DNA from: Hymenopus coronatus
Taxonomy: Eukaryota > Arthropoda > Insecta > Mantodea > Hymenopodidae
Assembly: GCA_030762935.1 (NCBI GenBank)
Contig: CM060900.1
Coordinates: 373,568,632 to 373,632,631 of the forward strand
DNA length: 64,000 nucleotides
Direction: 5' to 3'
The notes beneath the pieces were generated by a model. That model was not told where the DNA came from. It did not search any database and saw only the letters and a program-made list of their open reading frames with translations. Made by a program: the position numbers and the translations under genes. Shown in pieces: positions 54,661-64,000 of the stretch (positions are counted from its first letter, which is position 1; each line of letters begins with the position of its first letter).

Positions 54661-55472
54661 ACTTTCTCTACACACACTACGCAGATAGTATATAAAAATG
54701 CGATACCTACCGATATTTTGTCGGAAATATATGTTCTGAGGTTCCCTGAGTCCAAAAAGCCTTTTGGAAAAAGCTCCGTTGTGTCTGTGGACGGCATAGC
54801 TCAAAAACAAAAAAAACCGTTAAATACAAAATTTGGTATTTAAGTTTTGTATGTTCCAGGGCTGCGACACGAAGATTTCAAGAAATGCCCCACCCCCAAA
54901 CTACCTTATACCTACATGGAAACATTTTTAAGAATGTTGTTTTCCTGAAAAATGGCTGCAACAATTTTGATTAATATATTTACATGATAACATGTATATT
55001 TTGAATTTTCTGGGGATAGCCTCTGAACACCTCTTCGTTCTGAATGAATTTTACATAAGTGGTAAACCTAGATAGACTAAAACTTGCTAAACAAAAATTT
55101 AAATTTCGTAAAAACACACAAATTATGTCATATGCATTTTTGTTGCAGAGTTAACCGTTTCTGGGATATTCTTTGTTATTAGTTTCAATTCTTAGCTCTT
55201 TAAACTTTCCTCAAACGGGAGGTCATCTTTTGTTTTGCTCCTGGAATTGGAAAGAGATCCGAATTTCAATAACAAACGCTTAGCGACTGCTTTTAAAGGA
55301 TTGACTATCGCTTTAGCGTAATGTATTACCTTATTTCCCTTCTACTTAAAAGGAAGTAATACAATAATTTCTGCTAATGTTTATCTCGATTGCCACTATG
55401 TTAATAAGGGGATACTCTTTTGTAACAATAGTTTGTATTGAAAGTCATATGAATGGAACATGTAAGACTTTT
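54661..55472 (+). repeat. Family R, near full-length copy
   Basis: Starts ACTTTCTCTACACACACTAC, ends GTCATATGAATGGAACATGT. The first 60 bp and several interior bases are deleted or diverged. Confidence 0.9.
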
Positions 55473-55559
55473 TAATATTGTTTAGGCTCATTGTTTTTAC
55501 GGTGAAACTTAGAAGTATTAAATATTCAGTTCTCAGTTCTGTATTTATACGTGGGTGAC

Positions 55560-55650
55560 TGAGTGTTTGGTCGGCACAAGGGATTTGAACCCAGGTCATT
55601 CCCAATGCGGGTCACATAGGTTATTGCTAGAGCCATCCCGCTGAGTCACA
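55560..55650 (-). mobile_element. tRNA-like SINE head
   Basis: The minus strand reads GACTCAGCGGGATGGCTC and a clear B box, CTGGGTTCAAATCCC. The spacing is longer than in a tRNA. Confidence 0.45.
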
Positions 55651-55659
55651 TGTCAGTTT

Positions 55660-56241
55660 TGCACTCAAGTGTACATCATACGTCTTGGAGAAAGATTTGT
55701 CGTTCTGTAAACTTCTCAGTATATAAATACATAATATGTCGCTTGTAAACTCTTGGCTGGTTTCTTTTGCTAAAATTCTTAGATGTGTGTATGATAGTGG
55801 ACTGTGTTAAACTTCCTGCTTCATCTGTTTGTCACTCCCGCTGCGCCGGAGAGTTCCTATTAGCATCTCTGTCTTTATCTGCGGTCTCGGGTTAACTTCT
55901 CAACAGCGACATGATAAACGCCTACGGCAAAAGAACTCGTGGGGATACCACGGAATTTTATAGGGTCGCTGAGTGTTTTCTTTCTTATTTTATCTTTCAT
56001 TTTACGAGTGGGTTTTTTCTCCAGGCTTTTAAATCACCATGCAGCAGTCTTCCTTGATAATTTCCTGGCTGAGTCAATCTCCTCCCTATGACATTTAAAT
56101 GGAATTGACTATAAATCCAAGGGTCAAATTTAAATCCCTTCTAGATTTGGGACATTCGAGTCTTAAAGATTGGCTGCCTTCTGGTTATAAAGTACATTAA
56201 CATTAAACCGATGCGTTGATGGAACAATTATTTTATTTTTT
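55660..56241. other. Nothing recognised
   Basis: Mixed-composition DNA with no motif or repeat match. Confidence 0.4.
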
Positions 56242-56765
56242 ACTTTCTTTAGTAAGTAAGTACATTGTATATAGTAGATATAGAAGATATTTTATTCCAC
56301 CCAAATTCAATACCGGGATTTCACCGGAAATACATGTTTTAAGGCCCACCGAATAAAAACACATTTTTAGAAAAAAGACAGTTTGTGTCTTCTGTAGACA
56401 TATAGCTCAAAAGTCGGTTAAATACCAAACTTGGTATTTAAGTTCAGTACCTTCCAAGGATGCGACACAAAGATTTTCAGGAAAATCCCCCCACTCAAAC
56501 TACCCTTTACACGGAACTTTTTTTGAAGTTTTAGATTTTGTAAAAATGACTAATGAATTTTATTAAAATGGCGTATAATAAAGGTATTTAAATGAAAAAT
56601 AAACTGTACATTCTGAATTTCTTAAAGTCCTCTTCATTCTTAATGACTTTTACATAGCTGGTAAACCGTAAGAGATAGACAAAAATTACTACACAAAAAT
56701 GTAGATCTCGTTAAAACACACAGTTTGTCAGATTCAGCTTTTTTTTTTAGTTAACCATATCCGAG

Positions 56766-57109
56766 GTCGTCTCCTTAGCGCGGTGGTAGCGCAGCTGCCT
56801 ACCAAGCGGGAGACCTGGGTTCGATCCCCAGTACCGGCGTGGGGATTTTTCCCCCGCTGGGAGACCTGGACCGGGGTGCACTCAGCCTCGTGAGGTCCCT
56901 GGGGGGCCAATTGAGGAGCTACTTGATGGAGAAGTAGCGGCTCCAGGTCGTGAGGACCGCATTAACCGGCCGGGAGGGGCTCGAGGCGCTGACCACGTCT
57001 CACCCTCCAATACTGCACCCCATCCATGACGTCTGTGGTGGACCGAGATGGGGGACGCAGCGGCCGGACGGTAGGCCAAGGCTCCCCGTGAGCTGTCGTG
57101 CCATGGAGC
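56766..57109 (+). mobile_element. SINE-A copy 3, full length, nested in family R
   Basis: The best-preserved SINE-A: GTCGTCTCCTTAGCGCGG, A-box region GGTGGTAGCGC, B box GGGTTCGATCCC, a long GC-rich body and GCCATGGAGC at the end. TAACCATATCCGAG is duplicated at 56752-56765 and 57110-57123. Confidence 0.95.
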
Positions 57110-57325
57110 TAACCATATCCGAGATATTCCCCGTTATTGATTTCAATTTTAAACTACTTAAACTTTCCTCAAACGGGATGTACTCTCGGTGTCATATCTC
57201 TTTTGTTTTACTCTTGGCCAAGAAAGAAAACTGAGTATCAACGACAATCGCATAGCGACAGTTTTAAGAGTTGGCTATCGCTTTAGCCGCGTGTATTTCC
57301 TTGTTTCCCATCTACCTATAAGACA

Positions 57326-57664
57326 GTTTAGTTCATGTATTAATATACCTTAAAGAAATCAATCTATATGATTATATATATCCCTCAGAATTATAATTAC
57401 TAACACGTTATACCTAATTTACTTTCAATTGTCACTGTTTGTTGTAATATAATTTTAATATTGCTATATTATTTCTACTTAAACCACTGTTTTCATATAC
57501 CAATAAGCATTAGATTTATATTTTAATCCCTGTGTGCATAATGATTTACTTATAATGTTCAAAATTTTCATTGTATTCTGGATGTAAGACTGTTTATTAG
57601 ACTTTTAATGTGGTCGCTTTAAGAGCTAGAGTTCTGCGACCTAAAATAAAGAATAAAACAAAAA
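57326..57664 (+). mobile_element. Possible 5'-truncated LINE 3' end
   Basis: It interrupts a family R copy. It is AT-rich and ends TCTGCGACCTAAAATAAAGA followed by A-rich (ATAAAACAAAAAACAAAAA). An AATAAA and an A-rich terminus suggest a retroposed 3' untranslated region. No duplication was identified. Confidence 0.45.
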
Positions 57665-58204
57665 ACAAAAAGATTAATTTTATCTTCATTAGCACGAAGC
57701 AGAGAAAAGAAGCTGTTGTAAGAATCATCTATTGCAAAATAGATAGAGAAAATCGTGTGAACGGAACACATAAGAGTTTTAAATCTCTATATTCTCTATA
57801 TGCATATTGCTACGTTATAAAGCAATGCTAGGAAGTTTTGTATTAGTTGTGCACTAGCAGGCATTTTCCAGAATATGTACCTGGGAACTTCAGTTGGTCG
57901 TGAAAGGTCAACAGCAGTTTCCCCTTCACTTATCTACCATTCGATAAGTATTTGTAAGGAGTTTAACCTCGAAAAGTCACATTTTGTGTTCTTATTCCAA
58001 GAAAGCCTGTGACTGAAGCAATTCATATTAAATCAACTCACTCTCAGCATATTTACATTCAGTCGCCGCAAACATGCACGTACTTCGTTAATCATGTGAT
58101 GGCGGCATTCATTAACATTTAACGAGGCTTAGCTCAGATCGGTGGCATAAGGAAGCAAGAGGATTGTAGAAGTCAAGTGCTAGTAACCATGGCAACCGTG
58201 TGAA

Positions 58205-58505
58205 GAATGAAAAACTCTCCGATGTGATCCATTCACATGGCTTTCTCTACCTATTCTATAACAAACTACTTCTACAACAGCTTATTCTTCTATCTACTTC
58301 ATGTAATCAAGATAAACATTAGTTGGTTTGTTACTTAGTTCCTCATAAGCAGAAGGGAAATATGGGGAATACGCTAGGCTAAAGCGACAGTCAAATCTTT
58401 TAAAAGCTGTCGCTATGAGATTGACTTTGAAATCCGGATCTCTTTAAACAAAAGAGGTATGCAACGAATGACTGTTAACGTTTAAGAAAAGTTCAAGTAT
58501 ACAGG
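58205..58505 (-). repeat. Family R, 3' part
   Basis: Minus orientation from GATGTGATCCATTCACATGG to the AAGAAAAGTTCAAGTA block; truncated afterwards. Confidence 0.85.
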
Positions 58506-58639
58506 ACATGGAGGCGGAGACAGGCTGAAAATCAAAACATCAAGAAAATATACTCTTTACTCTTTAAATTATAAAGATGTTTATAGACTGCGAAGTGTGC
58601 CAAAAATAAGAGAAAGAAGTGCATGGATTTTAAGCCTAT

Positions 58640-59470
58640 TCTCTGTAATTCACAGCTGCTACCATGTTAATTGGCATGTATCCTCAAACTGATCAAGGAT
58701 TTAACTTCATTGTGGTCTATAAGGGCCATCTTACCAAATTGTTCACTGCAACTGCTTTGTAGGAAGAGAACCGAAAAGGTTGCATTTCAAATAACTGATA
58801 ATTTCCTGACATATGGAGGATCCTGTGTCCAAACGAATCAGCATGAATATTTTTATGTTATAAACGACTTATTTATAAAGAGTACTCAGAGTAGAACATT
58901 TTCATGGGAAACCGTATCAAGTTGAGCTAACCACGACATAGAAAACATGTTTGTTTACTGGATGAAAGACAATCTACCACGAATTGGTCAGAGTCCTTCA
59001 TTCAGGAATCAGTCATTTTACAAAGTCATATCCACAACTGAGCCAAGAGTTGGGCTGGCCACATCATCTTATTACCTTATTACCTTACGGTATTTAAAGT
59101 GTGTATGAAGTGGAAGAACATGAAATAATAATTGGACAGATGAAATGCAGAGCAGGTAGAAACAAAAGCAAAGGAACAAAAAGAAAACAACGATACGAGC
59201 TAGTACATCGTGAAACATCACCGTTAACAGAAAGATCACTTGAAAATTTAAAGAAGCAGGCGAAAAGAATGAAGATGATTTTCGATACAAAGTTCTCCAT
59301 TAGAATAGGAAGTAACATCATAGTAAACATTCTGGACTCCACAGGGGAAAGACCGGCTTCAGAAGCCTCATAGGAATCGTGCTGTAAAGAATGGCTTGTC
59401 CAGAATTGCAACATGATGCAATTACGAATAAATCTCATTGCAGGTACGTTCACTGGAGTCTAAAAACTGC
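58640..59470 (+). pseudogene. KRBA2/SCAND3-like integrase, decayed
   Basis: Frame-hopping translation gives a retroviral-type integrase core: DQGFNFIVVYKGHLTKLF (58695-58750), then TTNWSES (about 58975-59000) and RVGLA (59050). The C-terminal part is an open frame at 59101-59373 with SLENLKKQAKRMKM and FDTKFSIRIGSNIIVNI. The ordering matches integrase-plus-Q-A-x-x-M-K type proteins annotated as KRAB-A domain-containing 2 or SCAND3-like, which derive from a mobile element. The catalytic triad cannot be traced through the damage. Confidence 0.6.
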
Positions 59471-59489
59471 TACTGTAGAATGAAAAATT

Positions 59490-59625
59490 CACTATTTCTA
59501 CGTTCCGAAAGGTGAAAAGGCTGAATGTTTATTGTGTTCTAAACAGTTGTGTTGCGTTAAAAATTATAACATCGGACGACATTTTAGTTCGCACATGCCA
59601 ATCAGCATGGAAAAATTAAACCTTC
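59490..59625 (+). pseudogene. BED-type zinc finger remnant
   Basis: AECLLCSKQLCCVKNYNI and GRHFSSHM in one frame (59511-59600) have a C-x2-C...H-x3-H pattern with the NYN..RH signature of GTF2IRD2/EPM2AIP1-type hAT proteins. The frame ends soon after. A 112-codon frame at 59702-60040 downstream may be more of it but shows no motif. Confidence 0.5.
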
Positions 59626-60040
59626 AGGTATGATTATAAAAATTGAACTCAGTTAAGAGTGATAACCCTCTAGTTTAAATGAAGATACTGTTTTATCAAT
59701 AATGCGTCTTTCTGTGTCTATCATTAAGCCTAACATTGATCAATTTATGCCACGAAAAGGTGTTAGCGTTATACTGTACGCACGAGAAAAGGTTTGTAAA
59801 GCCTCGCTTGAGGAAGGAAGACTGCAAGACTTGGTACTCGACCACTCGCCTTTCAAATTGGCTAGCTCCGCCACTGCTGCACTTTACATGGCGAACAACA
59901 ATCTTGATAACTTCAGGTGGAATGGTCAGATGTTACACTTCCTCTCCATTTACCAGCTCCCAGGACTGCTCTATAATAATAATAATAATAATATAATGAT
60001 AATAATAAATAGTCATGACTGCTATGAACTGATAGTGTAA

Positions 60041-62560
60041 GTACTGTAGAGAAGGGATATCATGGCATGAGTTATTCTGGTTATATTCTACATTGTGTTA
60101 TGGCCAGCTCTGAGTGCAACAGATTCATATCATAATTGTCGCATCTTTCTCGGTCACCCTGATCGTGAAGACACGTTAAGATGGCTTGCAACGCAAAAGT
60201 AAAATCAGCAGATGAGTCAACAAAACAGCTCCCATGTTATTGAAAAATTAGGCTCGGGATTGTGGCCCAGAAGCCTGACAGCTGGGTGCTCTTACAAATG
60301 TTCAACTTACTAGTACAATTTAAGACACGGAAACTCCGAAAGGAACATTTTCTACAGTCTTATAGACCGCGTGTTAACACGTCAACCTGGGGAAATTTTT
60401 CGCTTTCCGCCGAATTTGAGAGCACACCATCTGCTACACACTTACATAGCTCTATTGAGTGCTGTCATGAATGCTATTGACAATCTGTGAATGCAGTGTG
60501 GGAAAAACAGGGCTGTACCGCGCAACGAAAACTTGAGACGTTTGTATAAAACTGCATTAAAAGGGGCATTTTTCTCTATTAAAAGATGAGGCCAAAGTCC
60601 CAAACACATATAACTCTGGGAACGAACAGTAGACTGTACATCCCATAGCACACACATTACGTCATGAATAAAGAAGTAACAAACTTAACCACAGATGGCG
60701 GCCACGAGAGAACACTCCCCTAATAGATATACTATCCATATATTGTAGTGAAATATGTGTAGTAATCAGCAGCTGGTTTTCTGCAAGTGAATTTTTCGTA
60801 CAGTAAATGTCCATAATGGTCTAACATTTTATGTGCCTTAATTATAACTGAGCACCTATTAGATTCGATTAACCTTTCTGTAAGTATCAATAACTCACGA
60901 ACCACTGTGCACATGAAATTTTATGAAAATCATCTGCTGGAGACTTTCAAGCTTGTTTAAACAATTAAGAGTAGTTCACGCAGAACAAGAATGACAAAGT
61001 AAAACTAAACTAATTTTATATTCATTGTAATATTTTACTCGTGTTATACACGTTCAAAAGAAAATTTAAAAAGTACTCCTGCTTGGACCATCACAATTTG
61101 TATTAATCTGTACAAATAAAATCCTGCAGTTAGATACATAGTGGATATTGACGGGTATAATACCCGAATCTAAAGCAAACATTCCCATTTTAAATATACT
61201 TGTTTTTATGTGTGTGTGAAACTTCTCACACAAAACCTGACATTATTACTGTGAAAATTAGGTGTACGTTAGTACACAATAGAAAATATAAGCGAAGGAA
61301 ATCTTAAATGGTTCCCTAAGGGGCACTTTAATGAGATAGACCCAAAACCCCTAAATATTCTCGCTTATTTATCAGTGTTACCACATATGCCACACAAAAT
61401 GCATTAGCATAATTGTTCTGAATAGTGTGCAAAAAGCATTTTAGTTGTGTAGCAGTAGTTAGCTTTTTTGTTACTGGTGGGATACAGAAACTATAACTAT
61501 TTGTTATTCTGTTGTTTTCCGGTTACTAAGGTAAACCATGTAGTTCTGTACGACGCTGTTTAATTTTCACTAAATATATTTCTTCTGCACTGTACATTTA
61601 ACACTTTGTTCACTTCTCAAGGTGTGAATTTTACAAAATGGAATTAAAAATAAGAATAAATGTGAGGTTTGTTGCATTCTCTATCTAAGTGTGGGTGTTT
61701 TTATCCCATTTTATTCCCCCAACAAATTATACTCTTATTACTCTCTACACTCAACATTAAACACGCAATTGAATTAATTCGATTCAGTTCAACCTTGATA
61801 ATTTCTAGAGAGTTTCTGGATAATCTTATTCGACCATTGAGGCTTATTTGTACACATTAGGCTTCAGGAAATAAAGTCTATAAAGATGTTGCTATTTACT
61901 TATTACCTAATATCGATTTCAGCAAGAATATATTCGGTCTTAAGTATAAGAAACCTATTCCCACGAAAGTGGAGTTATTCAAAAGTAGGTGATAAAATAC
62001 CTCTTTAAAGGCGTAGAGATACAAAATTTCTCATAGTTTTAATTCACCCCCTGCCTTTAAAACAATTAAAAGGAAAATTTTATCGCAGATGTTATCTGCT
62101 TTGCTTCTGTTTCCCTTGAAAAAAAAAAAAAACAATAACAAAAAACAAAAAATCATTGAGATTGTAAGATACACTTTCCATCACATCACAACAACAAAAT
62201 ATACTGCACAAAATCATTAAAATTAATTTGCCGTGGCACCTTAAAGAGGGTATATATATCTCTTACTTGTCATATTCCGCAATTCCCTCAATTTTTAAAA
62301 AAGTGTCACATGTTAACAATTTTATATGACGTGTAATGTTTGTATCACTTAATTAGAAGCATCTTGCCTCTAAAAATGAAGGTCGTACATTTCCTGAAGC
62401 AACTCCTTAAAAATGGATTGATTTCCAACCTACATTATCAAAATTAAATACAAGAATACAATTATCAAATAAATTCTCCCATACCAATATTTTAGAGGAG
62501 CTTTGTGTAAGTCTAATATATCACCTTTATCTGCAGTCCCACACTCCGAGTACAGTACAT
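60041..62560. other. AT-rich DNA, nothing recognised
   Basis: Short frames only. AACCACAGATGGCGGCCACG at 60689-60708 is a GC-rich motif of the CTCF/YY1-like type. No repeat or coding segment can be supported. Confidence 0.4.
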
Positions 62561-62569
62561 AGGGGAAGA

Positions 62570-63062
62570 CCTATATTGCGCACACTATTAAGGTCAAATT
62601 ATGCCACATAGCACACAAGTGAAATATGTGTGTGCTACATGTGCACATTGCCCACAAGTAAACTTTTAATTCAAGCTCCCCGAAAAAAAACAAAAAAAAA
62701 ACATATGCAATTTTTCTTCACAATTTGATATTTCTAGGCTTAGTGAAATAATACCAGAAGATACAGCTAAAATGTTAAATATGACTTTTAAACAAATATT
62801 TATCATATTAATTCTGCAATTAATTGTAACTGTACTACTTAAGTGAGATCCAATATAAAGCAGTTTGCGATAATGAAGCAATGACTGTGGCGACATAAAA
62901 TTATGTTACCATGGAGTGACATAAAATGATGACAATGTGCGCAATGACTATACGACCGCGATGTTTAATATGACCGTGTGCATTGTGTGACTCTGCGTCT
63001 GCGAGACTGAGTGTAACCGTTGCACTATGTGGCTATTAAATGGGAATATTGTGCGCTAGGTA
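62570..63062. mobile_element. Candidate MITE with about 45-bp inverted ends
   Basis: Left end CCTATATTGCGCACACTATT ... TATGCCACATAGCAC (62570-62615) is mirrored at the right end, read inward as ACCTAGCGCACAATATT ... TAGCCACATAGTGCA (63062-63021). Interior about 400 bp without coding. No duplication was confirmed, and the family has one copy here. Confidence 0.5.
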
Positions 63063-63378
63063 AATTGTCTCTCCGGACCAAAAAATGACAGATCATTTCC
63101 CGCGCCCCTGGAAAGTGGTGGATCAGTTGTCTCTTTAGTTTCCATACAATAAGGTACCTTTATTCATACAATTCGCCGTTGACTTGTGCTACATTTGAAA
63201 GTAAATTCAATAAAGTTCTAGAATATAAAAAACCTACTGATTCTACACCCTAAACATTTAACCAAAATATTCCTTCCCATTTACAGACTTGCACAGTTTT
63301 TAGGTCCAACATCTTTTAGGATGCAAGTCAAAAACTTTCATGAATTTCTTTCAACCTCTTTTAAGAATTCTTCACATG

Positions 63379-63583
63379 TTTTTTTTTTTTGTTATGTTTA
63401 ACGCCCGCTTTTACTGCTCTGGCACCGCAGGCGATGACACTGATGATACATGAAGATGGAGCCCCGGGGTGGAATGTGATGGCGGGGGAAACCGGAAAAC
63501 TCGGAGAAAATCCGCCCCTGCGCGCTTTGTCCACAACAAATCTCACATGCGGTCGCTTGGGATCGCCCGTCTAGGTGAGAGGC
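63379..63583 (-). mobile_element. SINE-B copy 4, left arm of an inverted pair
   Basis: The T-run marks the 3' tail of a minus-strand SINE-B. The body is intact, but the tRNA head is cut off after GATCGCCCGTCTAGGTGAG. Confidence 0.85.
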
Positions 63584-63754
63584 ATATGGGATTTGTGGTG
63601 GACAAAGCGGCGCAGGGGCGAGTTTGCTCTTGGTTCTCTGGTTTCCCCGTCATCGCATTCCACCGGTGATCCATCTTCATTCACTGTATCATCAGTGTCA
63701 TCGCCTGCGGTGACATTTGTGGTAAAAGCGGGTGTTAACCACTATAAAAAAAAA
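63584..63754 (+). mobile_element. SINE-B copy 5, right arm of an inverted pair
   Basis: A plus-strand SINE-B body (GATTTGTGGTGGACAAAGCG ... ACTATAAAAAAAAA) lies directly against copy 4. Its head is also missing, so the two copies form a perfect head-to-head foldback of about 170 bp per arm. Confidence 0.85.
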
Positions 63755-63814
63755 TTAATCAGCATTTATTTGTGATGAAGCAGTGCAGTAACGACCTTTC
63801 GTGGGTCAGGCAGC

Positions 63815-63910
63815 TGGATTTAAAATCTTTGAACTTAAATTTCAAGTTTGGTATCTAACAGACTTTTCGGTTTTGAGTTATCATGTTCAGAGAGACATGT
63901 GGAAGTCAGA
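63815..63910 (-). repeat. Family R short fragment
   Basis: TTGAACTTAAATTTCAAGTT, TTGGTATCTAACAGACTTTT and CGGTTTTGAGTTATCATGT match the central block in minus orientation. Confidence 0.65.
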
Positions 63911-64000
63911 TAGCACCAAGAACGTGCTTGTCAACAACGGACAGTAAGTGAAGTATTCTAGGGCATACGTTGGCTAAACCGAAACAGCTCCCCGAGTTCA

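Larger units (their letters stand above)
56242..57780 (+). repeat. Family R copy split by SINE-A and a LINE-like tail
   Basis: Family R segments lie at 56242-56751, 57124-57325 and about 57665-57780 and are co-linear. The central palindrome AAATACCAA-AC-TTGGTATTT is perfect at 56420-56439. The first break is a SINE-A insertion within GTTAACC..TCCGAGATATTCC. The second holds about 340 bp of unrelated AT-rich DNA. Confidence 0.88.

Noticed and set aside
56882..57234. 65- and 94-codon frames
   Set aside because: SINE-A copy 3 and adjoining family R.
59101..59453. Minus-strand frames of 72 and 119 codons
   Set aside because: Antisense to the KRBA2-like integrase C-terminus, hydrophobic by codon mirroring.

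Overview
The window looks like intergenic or intronic DNA from a repeat-rich animal genome, most likely an arthropod and plausibly an insect. It is AT-rich. It holds at least four tRNA-derived SINE families, a Ty3/gypsy element, several hAT lineages (Buster/ZBED5-like and ZMYM1-like), two Tc1/mariner lineages, a THAP (P-element-like) remnant and a KRBA2/SCAND3-like integrase remnant. There are no operons and no bacterial gene structure. The species cannot be named from the sequence alone.

Layout. 1-10.4 kb: sparse DNA with a SINE-C, a ZMYM1-type hAT fragment, one copy of a roughly 0.9-kb noncoding repeat (called family R here), a SINE-B, a SINE-A and pieces of a non-LTR reverse transcriptase and another hAT. 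10.5-18.3 kb: one decayed Ty3/gypsy retrotransposon on the minus strand (gag, protease, RT, RNase H, integrase, probable 3' LTR). Its integrase is split by an intact 2.5-kb Buster-like hAT element (11352-13859) flanked by the 8-bp duplication CTCTAGAG. A SINE-C and a CT microsatellite also interrupt it. 18.3-23.2 kb: mostly featureless, apart from a short open exon-like segment at 21470-21596 that ends in a consensus splice donor and is the best host-gene candidate. 23.2-34.9 kb: dense family R copies in both orientations, including a head-to-tail array, plus a 100-bp-period tandem repeat, a THAP-bearing element with about 45-bp inverted ends, and a hammerhead-ribozyme-like motif. 35-47 kb: several SINEs, more family R, a ZMYM1-like hAT, a 62-bp-period minisatellite and a Penelope-like tail. 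47-64 kb: a plant-type mariner transposase pseudogene, a Tc1-like DD35E pseudogene, more family R (one copy split by a young SINE-A and probably by a LINE tail), a KRBA2-like integrase pseudogene, a candidate MITE and an inverted SINE-B pair.

How the parts relate. The only intact long gene is the hAT transposase. The remaining protein signals are broken transposon genes or short unproven exons. Nested insertions give relative ages: gypsy is older than its hAT and SINE-C, and family R is older than SINE-A. Family R fills about a fifth of the window. It has no coding capacity, a conserved terminal hairpin and a conserved central palindrome, and it is the most striking unexplained structure here. 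All identifications rest on reading motifs by eye; no search was run.
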